Source of the DNA: Diospyros lotus
Taxonomy: Eukaryota; Streptophyta; Magnoliopsida; Ericales; Ebenaceae
Assembly: GCF_014633365.1 (NCBI RefSeq)
Contig: NC_068342.1
Location: 3,582,622-3,646,621 of the forward strand
DNA: 64,000 nt
Direction: 5' to 3'
Position numbers and translations under genes: made by a program. Positions within the stretch are counted from its first letter, which is position 1; each line of letters opens with the position of its first letter. The notes below the pieces were generated by a model. The model saw nothing but the letters and a program-made list of their open reading frames with translations, was not told the DNA's origin and did no database searches. This document shows, in pieces, positions 34,368 to 47,800 of the stretch.

Positions 34368-35640
34368 TCCATCGTGGGATTTAACGGGTTTGTCGAATCA
34401 CTCCAGTGTTTCAACTCAATTTCATCATCTCCTCCAAATGACCCTTTCTAACTGAAATGTTCTAAATGCCTTAGGATTAAATCAATTCCTGGAAGCTATT
34501 TTTTTCTGGATCAGGACAACAATAAAGGTTGATGCACACTTTCCGTGTCACCAGATATACAATTTTGTGTTTCTTTCTTCTTTTTCAGTTGGGGAGCAAC
34601 AGCAAATGCAAATTCATGCTCCAGATTAGGTGCAAGAGTTTCAAGAGACTACTAAACAAGTCTGGGGCTTGGACCTGTTTACTCAAGTTGGTCAATTGGA
34701 TTTCAAAAGATGAAACTTCCTAAAATGCCATGTTTAAGAAGTTTTGTTGAGAGCTGTGAAAGGGGTCGCGAGATTTGTCACCGCTGATGAAAATTTAGCA
34801 GAATTTGGAGCTGAGATGTGTTCTTAGGTTTAGCAGCCGAATTGATTCACATTCTTTTTACCTAAGCAGTTGTGCTAAGTTGGCAATAATTGCATATTGG
34901 ATTGTTCTGAGATGTAGCAAGCAAACCTATGGGCTATGCTTTCAACTTCCCACAATTGTTTGTACCGTCATTTCTTTATCATAGGTAATTGTTTAGATGC
35001 ATACAGTTGAAGTAGGAACATCTCAATACTGGAAATATACCGAAGTGGATGGATTTATGAGTTTTCAAATTCTGTGTGTAGTGTGGTGTTCGTTTTCTTG
35101 AATACCGTGTTTGTACATAACATGGTTGTTTGCATTTCCGTTTGCTTTCTTTCATGTATTTTCTCAGTCACCAAATTCAATACTTAGGCTTCCTTCTGCG
35201 ATCTCGAATCTTGTTGTTTGTGTAGTCGTTAAAGCTCCTGTTACTTGACTTTTCAGGATCGGAAGCTCAAGAAGCTATTCAAATATTATTGGCAACGGTA
35301 AAGTTGCCGCCGCAGATCAGACATATATTCGTGTGCGCGCGCGCCTACACAAAATGAAGGATTTGAATGCATACCCAGTCAAGTATCTGTGCATTTTTAA
35401 CTTTTCTCCTTTTGGATGGTGGTCTCCTCCCTCATAATGGTAATCTTTGGCTAACTTAATGTTTGTCTTTTTTAACTTTTAAGACAAATATTATCCAGTT
35501 CTTTCGTTCCTGAGCAGAACAGAGTTGACGGCACCACACCAGGAATCAATTGGTGAGGTTTTTTAATATCACATTCAAAATAAATAAATAATAATACAAT
35601 GTGAAGAAGATCATAGTTAGTATAATTATACACACATGAA
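34368..35640. other. 3' region between convergent PPD2 and PGM-like genes
   Basis: This holds the probable 3' UTR of PPD2 and the convergent intergenic spacer. It contains an alternating CG/TG stretch at about 35331-35346 but no recognisable gene or transposon. Confidence 0.5.
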
Positions 35641-35696
35641 TGAAAAGAATGTTTAAGAGTTCCTATTGTGGTGGTAGGCATGCATGCTCAAAAGAA

Positions 35697-36359
35697 TCAG
35701 GCTTCTTTGTCATCAGAGTCCCCTTCAACTACAGCAGTTTCTTCAGAATCTGCCAGTTTATCAAAGAAGGAATCCAGGTAGAGGGCGCAATTCTCGTTCC
35801 AACAACTCCTCGTGGCATTGGCTCGGCACTTCTGGTCGGCTATCATGTCAGCAGAAAGCCCCCACTCTTGCAACTCCTCATCCGAGTGATTAATCGCCAA
35901 GCTGTATTCTCCTCCCAGCCCTAGTTGCAACACCCGAAACTCACAGTTCCCCAGGTTGTTTAGGTACTCGAATTGCTCCACTGTCCACTTGAACCACTTC
36001 ATTAGGAATACACGGGAGGCTAGCCCGTGGGATACGATTACCAGATTTAGCTCATCGGATGACTCGCAGTGAAGCCTGTTCATGTCTATGTCCCTCCACA
36101 AAGATTCCAGGAAACCTGCAACAAATGTCGGAATATCACTCCTTGATACTGGCCACTTGCAAACACCATGAATGGAGGAAATGCTTTCGCACTTGCATTC
36201 GGTAATGAAAAAACAACCCAAATATTGAGTGTTTTAAAGTGCACAAGACTCCCCATTTTACGAGAGTTGGAGAAGGATTGTATTTATATGCAATCTTTTC
36301 CTTACTTTGCAAAGAGGTTATTTGAGAGTTACTCAAACTAGTGTAATCTGAGTCACCCC

Positions 36360-36390
<31 letters not shown>

Positions 36391-39300
36391 GAGAGTTGAA
36401 AGCTTACAGGTTACTACCCAGTACCCAGGCTCACTATTTAAAAAGAACTCAATGAGAAATAAAATGATTTTCTGGATCTCCTGGCGTTAAGAGTGCGGCA
36501 GACGACAATACAATCCCAGAAAAGCTTAAAAATCAGAACACAATGGATACGGAGGCTATCACATCCGTCCAAACTACACCAATATTTTCGGGCAACACCA
36601 TAATGTTGAACTGTCAACTACTTGAGAGAACAAGCAGATGAACTCTGAGTGACCAATAGAAAGCACATTAGCACCCCCTCTTAAAGGCTATTGACACTCA
36701 TGCCATTACACACTAACTGGAGAATTTATTCAGTGCTAGCATGGGACTGCTAGCAAAATTTCTAATGGGATGGTGAAACAAGCTATTCATCGGTAACTCA
36801 TCAACAGCTAGCAAATCAATAAAGAAAATTTGTTTTGGGAAATGAAGCAGCGGTAACAGTTCTACTACAGAGAAAAGAAATGGGGATCATACATTTTCTT
36901 AATCAACAAGTTCCAGTGCCGCAAAGAGAATTGAAATCATATTGAAGCCATTTTTCAAAAGCAGCACCTCCTACTCAGATAAAATATGGGATCATAATTT
37001 CCAAAGCGCTTAGTGTTTGATTTAATTAAGGATTAATCCAAAAATCTGGTGTTTTTGATTCTCACAGGAGACATGCAAGTAATGCTGGATAATAATGAGA
37101 ATTGATATGCTGATAAATTAGGTGATAAATTTTTAGGCATCTGAATGCTTATCTAAAAAGAACTAAACTGAAGTCTTAGTTGGGGTTCAGATATTGGAAC
37201 ACAGGTGCTGGCCAAAGTAGGAGCTGCATTGCTCTTATGGCTTTCTGACTTACATCTGCTATTTCAGAAAGAACATATATGGAAAGGTCTCCCATTTTCA
37301 TGACCTACTAGTTGTTTTCTATGGAGGACCTCACCATAAAGTGGACCCCGTGAACCATTAATGAATCACTATCACGGGATTTACAGCATTGTGGAGGACA
37401 AACTAAATGGCTTAGGACATAGGTAACAACTACATTGAGTTATATCTATTTATGATAAGGGCATTACCAACTGAACTTTTTGAGCTTTAAAGGCTTACAA
37501 GAATTAGAATGCCAATAGGAGATAGATTGATTTTTAAGCATCCAAAGGCTTAAGGTCTTAGTTGGGGTTCAGGCATTAGAACACAGAAGGATCGTCTCCA
37601 AGGTAGCAGGTTTATCACTTAGATTTGCTATTTTAGAATTTACAAATCTAAAGAAGTTTACTATTTCATGATCCAGGGATCACCAAACATTATTTTCAAA
37701 TACCATGTTCATCACGCCTTCAGTTGGGACTAATATTTGCTCGTTTTTTTCTCTTTTTGGGATTTGAACCCCCTTCACAAAACAAACCAAGTTTTAAGGG
37801 TTCAACTTTTATGCCCAGTCAAAGGGCCTTGGGAAGAGGGAAACTCAGTAGTAGATTCGACAATTTAGCAACACAGGATGCAAAGAAAATAACTGAAAGA
37901 AGACAAAATATTTCTTATATCTCCCCATAATTGGTTTTAGTTGTTCAGCGGGTGTTTGTTTTCATCTATGAAGCAGAATCATTTCATTAGGTCAGTGTTT
38001 CTATTTCTTGCCGTGCCAAAACGGGACTTGAGCTCACAACATTTAGATTGAGATTTCCGTTGAATAACACCTGGAACCGTGCCTACGGAGATTTCAACAA
38101 AGTGTACCCGTGGAACATTGAAGCTTCTAAAAGCAAAAACTAACATAATTCCCCCTCTTAGTTCTATGACCAATAACTAAACCCTTCAAAAATTTTCTGT
38201 TTGCATTATAAATCGAAGGCCGCAACAGATTTCCAATAGAATTGAATAAGAGGAAAGAAGTTTATCTCCATCAGTTCTCAGGACAAAAAATGGTAGCAGA
38301 GGAAATTAGTATATATACAAGTCCCCACACAAGTCATCAGTTCTCAAAGCATGTGATGTTTACAAATTTGGAAAAATCCTCTGATAAAATCCTCATAGAA
38401 GTGTTGTGGAGATTTTTAGAGAAAAAAAGAAGGCCAAATTGCTAATATACAGATTATAAAAGATAGGTACCATCAAGCAAAAATATACATTAGGACTTAC
38501 GGAGATACTAAAGCTTTTTCAATTACGATTGGATTACATTAAGAATTTGCACTGACCTCTTATTATGGATAAACTCAAAATACATCCAAAAAGATGAAGG
38601 CTGAAAACAAAGGAGTAAAATGGAGTTTCATCAAAAGCAATTTTTAACTAAACACAGCATCACTTTAAAAAGACCAAGCTATAAGCAAACTAGCATAATG
38701 AAGAAGAGCAATTAGCAGACTCAGACCTCAAATCCAGAGACACATTCTTACCCTAAAACATAAATTGTAAAAAGCACAAATTGATCTTACAACGCTAAAA
38801 CCACATGACAAGCTAGTATGTAAACCCTATAATTGATAGAGGACATGACAATAACTTAGAGCCAATCTTGTAGATGATATTGTCTTGGTATATATAAGAC
38901 AAAAGAAGACGTAAATATAAGCTTAAATTATGGAGGGAAAGGTTTCAATTACAGAACAAGACTAGGAATTGCTGTGGGACAAGACAAGGCAGGCCAGGGT
39001 TTTCTCACCCCGTCTGCAACCCCAATACCCGGTATTCCATTCCATGGGGTATAGACCCTAAGCCTCATCCTGTCCTCAACAGGGAAGAAGGATCCCCAAA
39101 CTTCTCCTTAACAATAATAAACAAAAACCATTCAAAAATTTTAAATTCATAATGCTTGATCATCAATCTTACTTTATTGCACCTAATATAAAAATAGAAA
39201 ATAAAATCTAAAAATTTAGAAAATAATTAAAAAAATTAAGTTAAAAAACTATTCAAATTAATTAAAAATAAACAATCATTCCAAATTTACACTTGCCATC

Positions 39301-41601
39301 CTGCTGCTTCTTGCTCATTGTAGCAGCAAGCAATAAGCTGGGCCATGCTCACAAAGCAAGAGTGCTTTCTTATCGTGCTTGATCTTAAGCACAAGAAGAA
39401 TGGCATTCTTCTTGTGTTTCTATAATATATATAGCTCATAAATGCAATTTTATTGTGTGTGGGTGGGTTGGGGGAGGGCGGGGGATATAAATCCAGATTA
39501 AATTGGTTCGGGGAATCCCTAATCCCTGCCTCACACCCGATCAATGACAATTGACCCTGCTCAAGTAGGGGAGGGACCCAAAAGTGGCTGGGTTAGTTAT
39601 CATCCTTAATGATAAAAAGGAAGGATATCCAACATTATGCACTCATAAAATCCCTAAAAAAAACAAGAAAAAGAAAAGTTCTATCAGACAACTACAAAAC
39701 CATTATTGTTTACTGGTTCAAAATATTGGGTAGTTAAAAATCAACATATACAAATAGAAATGTAAATGAGATGAAGATGTTATTGTGGTTAATGCGGCCA
39801 CGAAAAGACAAATTTTAAAAAGAGATTGTCCATAATAAGATTGAAGAGGCACCTATTGAAGATAAGAAGCATGAGAGAATTAAGATGGCTTTGTCATGTG
39901 AGAAGAAAGCAAAGAGATACACTTGATCTGAATAGATAGAATGGAAAAGGTTTGTAACAAAAAAATATAGAGAAATACCAGATAGATTGACAAGAAACCC
40001 TTTGGCATGAAATGGAATATAATGGTCTTACAAGAGATATAGCCATGAATAGAGATGATTGGAGAGTTAATAAGCTATGTAGTCGCTCCGCCTAATAGGA
40101 TTAAAGCTTGTGCAAATAATGACGATGATGAAGTCCACAAAGCAAGTAACTTTTAGCATTTTGTTTGTTTCTGATCATTCTAGTTGAGTATGACAAGTCT
40201 TGCAGCCATAACATTACCTTTGGGAACAATGAACTTGACATTGTTAAGATGACATTACATGCATTAAGCAAAGCTCACCTTTTCAATTTCTCAGAATTGC
40301 TCCAGCTTTTTGAAGATGTAATATTCTTAAACATTTTTTAAAAACTGGAAAAACGATACATGAATTTCATTATCTATTGTTTCATGTTCAGTAGACAAGA
40401 TCTTCAAATAAAACCTAATTCACAGAAAAAAGTAAAATAAAATACCAAATTGGGAAGAAAAAATCCATTCTCCCAACTCCCGAACAGTCATGAAGAGAAT
40501 CCTAGAAATTTCCTCGGATCACTAAAAAGTACCAACAACAACAACCACACTGCCCATAGTCATATCACTGTAAGTCTATATATCCTATGTTATGTTTTAA
40601 TGGTTTTCCATCAAGTCTCCTTTGGTTATCCTCTACCTCTTTTGCTACAAACTTCTTCCATTTTATCCACTTGCCTCATAGTTCCTCTGTCAACGGTAGT
40701 GCTGAGAGGTCAACTTGTTTCGCTCTATTCAATTGTTATCAAGTCTTCCTAAATTATGGTAGGATCAATGCTTTGGTATACATAAACAACGGGATGTACA
40801 CAATTTTCTTCATCTTTCATCTTGCCATTCTGTTGAGTTACAGCAGTTCAATACATTAAATCAAACAGCCACACATTGTTGTTTTGTGGATCTAAAGAGC
40901 TGTAATACCTAATACCATATGGCCATCAAACATTTTCTACAGTGTATGTAAGATTAACTCACTCATGAAACCCAAACCATCTCCGTTGAATCTTTTATTT
41001 CACCATATCTTATTTGCAAAATCAGACTTCCATTTGAATCTACCACAAGGTCTCTTAAACTTTCTAAATCTCCGTCCAAGTCTCGCAATCAATGGTACTG
41101 GAAAGAAGAAAAGAAAAAGAGCGATGGAATGTGAGATCTTACTGGAAACGCGATCGTAGACATCAGCAGCAGACTCGCCCTCGGGGAACCTGTAGAAGAA
41201 CCTGCCGAATCTCTCGCGCGTCTGTTTGATGATCTTCATTCGGTCCTCCTGCTGGAAGTTGCCGAAGTCCTGCTCCCGGATGCGGCACTCCTCCCGGACG
41301 CCGAGGAGACGGTCTCTAGGAAACGATCGGCCGATCTGGCGGAGCGTGGCGCGAGTGCGCTCGTAAGGGGAGACGTAGAAGTAGACCTTCCAGTTGTCGG
41401 AGTGGCCGTCGTCGGACACGACGCGGTGAATGTCGACGCCAGCGGCCTCGGCCTGTTCGACGCCTCGCTGCGTGAGCGGGATCTTGTGGTCGGGAGTGGT
41501 GGTGTAGGCAGTGTCGTCGTGGTTGCCCTGGCTCTCCCCGTGCCGGACCAGGATAATCCTCTTCGGCAGTGTCTTTTGCTGGTACGGTTGCTGCTGCTGT
41601 A

Positions 41602-41605
<4 letters not shown>
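35697..41605 (-). CDS. Phosphoglycerate mutase-like protein, AT74/AT74H type
   Basis: Two exons on the minus strand, 41605-41143 and 36115-35697, join through a split serine codon to 293 aa. The histidine phosphatase fold is shown by KRIILVRHGESQGN (catalytic His at about residue 22), FYVSPYERTRATL, REECRIREQDFGNFQ, FYRFPEGESAADVYDR and the second histidine in VIVSHGLASR (about residue 184). This arrangement matches Arabidopsis AT74 and AT74H, histidine-phosphatase proteins of uncertain substrate. The acidic tail (GDSDDKEA) is short compared with AT74H. The 5-kb intron holds RTE and possible hAT remains. I recall the Arabidopsis homologues lying beside ERD6-like transporter clusters, as here. 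I cannot decide which of the two paralogues is closer. Confidence 0.93.
36356..36390. repeat. Poly-C then poly-A tract
   Basis: Twenty-five C residues are followed by ten A residues in the large intron of the PGM-like gene. Confidence 0.75.
37125..37680. repeat. Local direct duplication in PGM-like intron
   Basis: The sentence GTCTTAGTTGGGGTTCAG with its surroundings occurs at about 37171 and again at about 37555. Each unit is roughly 150-170 bp (about 37125-37300 and 37525-37680) and imperfect. Neither copy has coding content I recognise. Confidence 0.6.
38850..40135 (+). pseudogene. Degenerate RTE LINE, antisense in PGM-like intron
   Basis: Two blocks read as RTE reverse transcriptase on the plus strand. 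The first (38850-38945) gives LVDDIVLV, matching the catalytic box. The second (about 39640-40135) gives a KIP...FYQTTTKPLLFTGSKYW-like stretch, then NQHIQ, then KIEEAPIEDKKHERIK. These are the C-terminal motifs also seen in the LINE at 11871-14318. About 600 bp of unrelated sequence separates the blocks where fewer than 350 bp are expected, so another element has probably inserted. Confidence 0.75.
38950..39595. mobile_element. Possible non-autonomous hAT-like insertion
   Basis: The interruption of the RTE relic begins with GACAAGACAAGGCAGGCCAG and CCCCAATACCCGG. It ends with GGGGAATCCCTAATCCCTG followed by CCTCACACCCG. Such CCCCGAC/GGGGATT subterminal wording is common in plant hAT-type non-autonomous elements. 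The middle is AT-rich. Terminal repeats and target duplications were not identified, so this remains tentative. Confidence 0.3.
40510..40700 (-). repeat. Possible RTE 3' tail fragment
   Basis: After ACCAACAACAACAACCAC the plus strand reads CTACCTCTTTTGCTACAAAC and CATTTTATCCACTTGCCTCA. This resembles the complement of the RTE C-terminal coding tail with its (TTG)n end. It is short and diverged. Confidence 0.4.
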
Positions 41606-41641
<36 letters not shown>

Positions 41642-41702
41642 TCTCTTCGTCGTGCGAATGCGAATCTCTCAATCTCTATCTCTATCTCTATCTCTCTCCG
41701 TC
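41605..41702. repeat. (CT)n and (ATCTCT)n tracts in PGM-like 5' leader
   Basis: A pure CT tract of about 32 bases begins three bases upstream of the start codon. It is followed by an ATCTCT repeat at about 41669-41699. On the sense (minus) strand these are GA-rich 5' UTR sequences, which are frequent in plant leaders. Confidence 0.8.
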
Positions 41703-41736
41703 GCCCTATTTCTTTCTTCCACTGGAATTCCGTTCC

Positions 41737-41744
41737 GTTATATA
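41737..41744 (-). promoter_or_regulatory. TATA box of PGM-like gene
   Basis: TATATAAC on the minus strand lies about 135 bases upstream of the ATG at 41605, leaving room for the GA-rich leader. Confidence 0.45.
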
Positions 41745-42043
41745 GAGAGATGGAGGGAATTGACAGATGGATACATTGGACATGAAGAAGATTCGACAGC
41801 GGATAAGGATGCAGTGGGGACGACGACGACGACGGCGACCGTGCTTTACGAATTGCGATGGTTTTGAATTTCTTCGTCCGAGTTGGAGGATGGAACGCCA
41901 AGTCGGTGGCTGTTCAACCATTCAAGGTCAGAATCTGCGCAATATCAACGAAGCAAACCCAAAAGCCCAATCTCCTGAGCTGCCAACGAGAATCGAACCG
42001 CAAGGTTTCAGTTTCACATTTCACATCCCATAAAGATAAATAA

Positions 42044-44888
42044 AAGCTCCTCCTCCTCCTCCTCGCCTGTATTTTCCATATATTATTTATTAATATACAT
42101 CAGTTCTTCACGTTTTCCAACACTTTCATTTCATTTACCCAATAAATTATTAAATTTCAAGATGAAGAAATCGTCTTTATACATTTTAAAAATATATACT
42201 AAAGTTGTAAATTTTAAAATTATAACGCCCATGTCACACACACACATGCATATACTTTAAAGCATCTTTAATTTATTCATAATTAATAATTTGTTGGATT
42301 AATTTATCTATCTATTCATAATTAAAACATTCTTACGTTTAAACTATATTTATAAAAATTGTCTCTATCTCAAGCAAGAGATTGCTTTAGTGGCTATATT
42401 TTATTTAAATGAATTTTTTTCGAATTACTTATCTTTTGACATTTTGAGGAGTATTATTTAATTAAGATCTAAATTATTTAGTATAGCGAATTATACAAGT
42501 TTATCTTATAAATTGACTAATACCTTAATCTTTAACGTGACTTTAATAATATAATTCTTAATCTTATGTAATTTTTTTATTTTCTTAAATATCGTCAATT
42601 TAATTTGATTTCTTTTCCAACTAATGTATTTTTGCACCAAATTTTTTATATCAAATGTACATTCAAGTTAAACAATTACAATTGTTCTTTTTTTTGAGCA
42701 TTTATTTTATAAAATTATAATATGATTATTATATAAATTCTATCTTGCCATATTAATAAAAATTGAATATTATATTGTATACAACTGGAATCTAATTGTA
42801 CACATTCTATCTGGCCATATTAATAAAATAGTAACGCTGGTTTTCAACTATGGTTTGACATAAACAAAATAATATAATATAATATGATTTAAGAAGGTAT
42901 AAATCTTATCTTGTTGGATATGGTTACGTCATCAACGGGTCAAAATTGAGCTGGAGGGTCAACCCGAACGTAAAATAATTCATTTCTGGGACAAGATCCA
43001 GGTCATGAGTTCCAGGAAGAAACCGTGTTTAAAGAAACTCGTTTGCCCAACCCGATCAACCCGTTTTCCAATGGACGGGGTCAAATCACGTTAAAGAAAC
43101 ACCCGAATAATTTAAAACTTTTATTATCATTGCAACTGAAATATGACCAATTTGGGCATTATGATCCAATTTAATCGAAGTCAACCGTCAGACTAATTTC
43201 AATTAAATGAAACTGAACTAACTAAAATTTAAATCCTAATAACTAAATCAAATTGAAAATCAAAACTAACTATAAAATAACTTAAAAGTTACCGTTGCCG
43301 TCAGCCACCTAGTTAGCCAACAATTTTAATGATCGGAACTGATTATCAGATTCCTCCAATCATGATGATTTATATATTCAAAAATAAATTTGATCAAATA
43401 ATTAATTTTTTGTAAATTTAAAAATCAATTTTATGATAAAAAAACTCAACACGTTTATGGAAAAACGTCACTGGCCACCATCCACAACAGATTCCGAAAA
43501 TCAGAATCAACTATCAGATTCACTATGACTTAGTGACCCACATACCTAAAAATCAAAAAGATCTAATAATTGAATTTTAGTAGATATAGATTTTAAAATA
43601 GAATATTCATTCATAAGAAGTTGTTGGAAAACTTATCGAATGGGCGATTGGCGTCGACGAGCAAGTACAGTGGTGTAAATTAGAGAGAGAGATGCTAGGT
43701 CGGCATCAGAAGGGGACAAAGATGTCAATGTCAGTGCAATGGTAGTCTGACGGCCATGGTTGCTGAGGTGGGTTCGACGAGCGAGGTAGCCTAGAAAACA
43801 AAGATGGGTTTGACGGATGAAGATGTCGATGTCAATATCAGTGTCAACATCTTCATCAGAGGGAGCGATGGGTTGCCGAAGAGTTGGACATAAAGGAGAA
43901 GGGAAAGGGCCAAAGGCTAGGATTGCTAGGTGCCAGGGGATTTAGTCCTTCCGCTTTTCTCATTTATGTTACATATTTCTTTTATATTGCATCCAAAATG
44001 ACTTTGTTTTGATTGGCTCGATTAGTTTAATTTTTTATTTTAAAAATAAAAAATTAAATTTCTCAATAAAAATAACCGAACCAAACTTTTACTATAAAAT
44101 AATCGAACTGAGCTGATAAATTCAGTCAGTTCAATTCAATTAGTTCGGTTTAACCAAATTTTTGATGACCTCTCATGCTTGCACTGCTAAACTATCCGGG
44201 TTTTTCAACTTAGGCTTGGATTTTTGTTGTGGGCGTGGCCCATACAAGAAGAGGAGTGACTTTGAAATCAAAACCCAACCCAACCCATTTCAACCCGAAT
44301 TTAATTGAGTAGATTGGTTTTACTTTATGATAATTCGGTTCTAGATCTAAAATTCTAGACTTAGTCAGGCTTGGTTTGGGTTCGAGTTTATATAAAAATC
44401 AAACCATCTTAATTAGCAAACACCCCTAACTAAAAACTGGTGTCTTGTCTGAAAATCACCCCTTGACCAATCAAGTCAGGCTCTTGATTTTCAAACAAAA
44501 AAATTTGTTTTCCATAAGATAGGTAATTCAGAAAGTAAACACAAACAACCAAATAATAGTTTGAACTAGACAATCGACAACACAGTAAGCTGAAGCCGAA
44601 TCTCTTCTTTTATTGCAGCTAGCTTAATAAATGTGAGTGTTGTTCTAGTCTCATAATCATCAAATGCTGTATATCCCAGCTCCATGCATTGATAAGTGTC
44701 AATCTTCTACTTCAAATTATTTCAGACAATTGCAGTTGTAGGCTAGTAGCCACACTTTCGAGTGCCTTTCAAGTGCGCTGTGATGACATGAAGCCTTGAA
44801 TTTAAATTGAAGTGACCCACAAATGACAAATCCATGACGAGAAAGAAGAAACATGGCAATAGCAATCTATAAACCATACCAAGCTAGC
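42044..44888. other. Intergenic region, mostly unrecognised
   Basis: This AT-rich stretch lies upstream of the PGM-like gene and downstream of transporter copy 1. It contains a CTC-repeat at about 42048-42063 and an old LTR relic at about 43270-43640. At about 44050-44160 and 44300-44360 it has GGTTCGG/AACCAAA-type wording that may be decayed transposon. No gene could be supported. Confidence 0.5.
43270..43640 (-). repeat. Decayed relative of the intronic Ty3 LTR
   Basis: The order of phrases GATCGGAACTGATTATCAGA, then ATATATTCAAAAATAAATTTG, then ACCTAAAAATCAAAAAGATC and TTTTAGTAGATATAGATTTT parallels the minus-strand LTRs at 30700-31090 and 32950-33365. Divergence is heavy, so this is an old copy or a relative of the family. 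Confidence 0.5.
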
Positions 44889-47800
44889 TTATTTTGTTGC
44901 TGTAAACGGATTCATTGAAGCTTGTATTTCTTCTAGAGTCCGCCCTTTGGTCTCTGGAACCAGCTTGGCAACAAACAGGACAGTCAAACCAGAGACGCTC
45001 GAGAAGATGAAAAACGTTCCTGAGAGGGAAGGTACATAGAGTACAGTTTATGCATGAAAAACATTGGTGAAAAATGTATGCGTGTGTGTGTGTGAGAGAG
45101 AGAGAAGAATCAACTGGATTTTTACCCTCGGAGCTCCAGTCCATCAAGAAGTTGAAGGAATACGAAATGATCCAAGAGCCAAGCCAGTTGACCACTGTCA
45201 CAAGGCTTCCAGCCATGCCTTTCACATTTATGGGAAATATCTGAAATGAAGAGCCAAATAACAGAGCAGCAACAAGACTTTGCAGTTAACTATGACAGAT
45301 TTGAATCGGCTCTGTTACTGCTAAATGTAAATGCATTGATAAAGCACTTACCTCTGACATTATAACCCACGGAATTGCCCCCACTCCTAACGAGAAAGAT
45401 CCTGTAAACACCTGATTGCAGAACAAGAACATCAAGATAGAATCAAGCTCAGCTAAGTCCCAATGTCATGACTTTTTCGAGTACCAATTGTGCTCCCATG
45501 AAACTAATGGAAACAAAAGCTTTCACAAATAGAGAGAAGCGACTGTCACCGGGTCAATTTCATTACCAGTACGCCAACAAGTGCCAAGATGGGACTGAAA
45601 TCCTTCCCAACTTGTAAGTCCTGCTTGGAAAGTTCCATTTCTTAATGAAATAACCACTGGAAATAATTAAATTTTAAAACTAAACAGTGTTATAAACCTG
45701 CAACAAGAATGATAAGCCGGCAAGAAAGCAACCCAAGCATGTTCCCGCTGCAGAAATCTGCAAAATGAAGTAGGATGCTGTGGGATTTTGTTGCAGCAAC
45801 ATTTGCAAAGTTATAGACACGTCTTTCATACCATTAAGAGCGGTTTGCGTCCAGATTTATCCATTAATAACACGCCCAGCATTGTCATAGGAACCTGAAC
45901 AGTAATATCACGACAATGTCTCGTCAAGTAATTGAAGGCAGAAAACCCCAATGAAACCACTGGCAAAGAGTTGGGCAACCTGAACAATAACCATCGCTAT
46001 AGTCCCGATTCTGCTTGAAAAACCTATATTGAACAGGAACTCATTTGTTAATTTTCTATTGGGTTTTCCTGCCCGCGTTAGTGTACAAATTATGACTTAA
46101 GTGGCTTTATGTACCAGCTGATACAAATATAGCACTTGCATAGTATGCAATCCCATTGACCCCTCCAAATTGTTGCAATACCATCAGCCCAACTCCAACC
46201 TGGATACGGATTCAGCCATGCATAAAGTAATTTTTGAAGTTTTGAACAAGAAGGAAACGTTCCAAAAGTAGGTTATTAGAAGGCTCACAATGAGGGAGTG
46301 AGCATATTTCAACTGGAACAAGTCAAGCAGCCTAGCTTTGGCCAACTCTCGAAGGGTCTCTGTATAATCCTGTAAAAGTAGTAAAATTAGGTCAAATTTC
46401 CTTTCAGTATGCAAAAGGAAAAAATAAGCCAACAAATAATGCAAAATTAAAACTCTTGTTAGATCGGAAAATCTACCATTAAAAAGGGAACTAGTAAAAG
46501 AAAAAAAAAAAAAAGAAAGAAACTTGTTTCATGACTTAATAATTTACTCTAATTTCTGTAGCTTCTTCAGAAATATTTGCATTCTTGCCCCTGAGGCGCT
46601 GCAACGCCCTTTCACAATCTAACCATCGATCATTCTTTGCCTGAAAAGAGTTGCAGCATAGCTTATTATTTTCATTGATCCTAAAATTCTAATGCATCAT
46701 ATCATAGGGAAATGTACATACAACAATAGTTTTAAGATGTTACCAGTACCAAAAAATTAATCAAACACTGCACTGACACCACAGACAATGAAAAATTATC
46801 CTAATTGATATTAATATATCCACTATTTAAACAGCTAGTACTAAATAAGTTTATAGGCAACTCACCAACCACCGAGGAGACTCCGGAATGAAGAATATAC
46901 CCAGAAGCTGTATCAAACAAGGAATAGTTCCTGAAATGATACCAATTAGAAGAGACAGTTATATTGAATAACCTCCACATTAGATTTAAACTATAAGCAA
47001 CACAAAGTTACCAAGTGCAGCCAAGATGCGCCAGTTGATAAAAACCCCGATGACATACATTATTGAGACACCACAACATATCATCAGCTGCAGAATCAGA
47101 AAGATATAAGTGTGTATGCTACAGATCTAGAACTATCTATAAGTTTATAATGGTTCTGATTTTGTGAAATACCTGATTAACTGCCGTGAAGCCTCCTCGA
47201 AGATTCTTTGGGGTTATTTCTGCTATATATACAGGTACCTATTTATAAATGAGAATGCATATACCTTCAAGTGTCACAACTAAAAAGCAAGTCAATGAGA
47301 CACATTCCTGGATGATATACCACATATGAAAGAAGTCCAACTCCACATCCGAGCGAAAGCCTTCCAAGATCAAGGCTCCAAGCACCCTGTAATAAATATT
47401 GAACAATTAATACGGTACTGAAACCGGGAAACACATATGCTTATCTACAACTGAATTGGATTTATATGTGTTATCATTTACGTAAGGCAAAGTTAGACAT
47501 ATGGCAAAAAACAATATCTGAAAAACCTTTTCTCCAGTACACGGGTAAGTCCTGGGAAATAAAATATACATGCAACATTATAAAAAAAAGCATGCCTATT
47601 GGTTCAACGTTAAACATTTCCTTTTTTTTTTGGCTTCACTCATCTTACTCACATAGATGCAAATGAATAGAGCTCGAGCAAAATAAAGTCCATTCAATAG
47701 GGCATAAGTTGTTTGATAAGAATTCACGATAGGTGACGATATGCAAGTTATTACTTTCTGAAGTTGCTTCCTCGGCACCTAAAGCTCCATTTTATGTTTC

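Noticed and set aside
35640..35924. Plus-strand frames over the PGM-like last exon
   Set aside because: They are antisense shadows of the conserved minus-strand exon 35697-36115.
37979..38173. 64-aa minus-strand frame with a protein-like composition (FAFRSFNVPRVHFVEIS)
   Set aside because: It matches no family I recognise, has no neighbouring exons and lies in an intron of the PGM-like gene; it could be an old repeat or chance.
40450..40860. Possible gene between the PGM-like exons (100-aa and 90-aa plus-strand frames)
   Set aside because: The wording fits a decayed RTE tail in reverse orientation and the frames overlap in different phases without domains.
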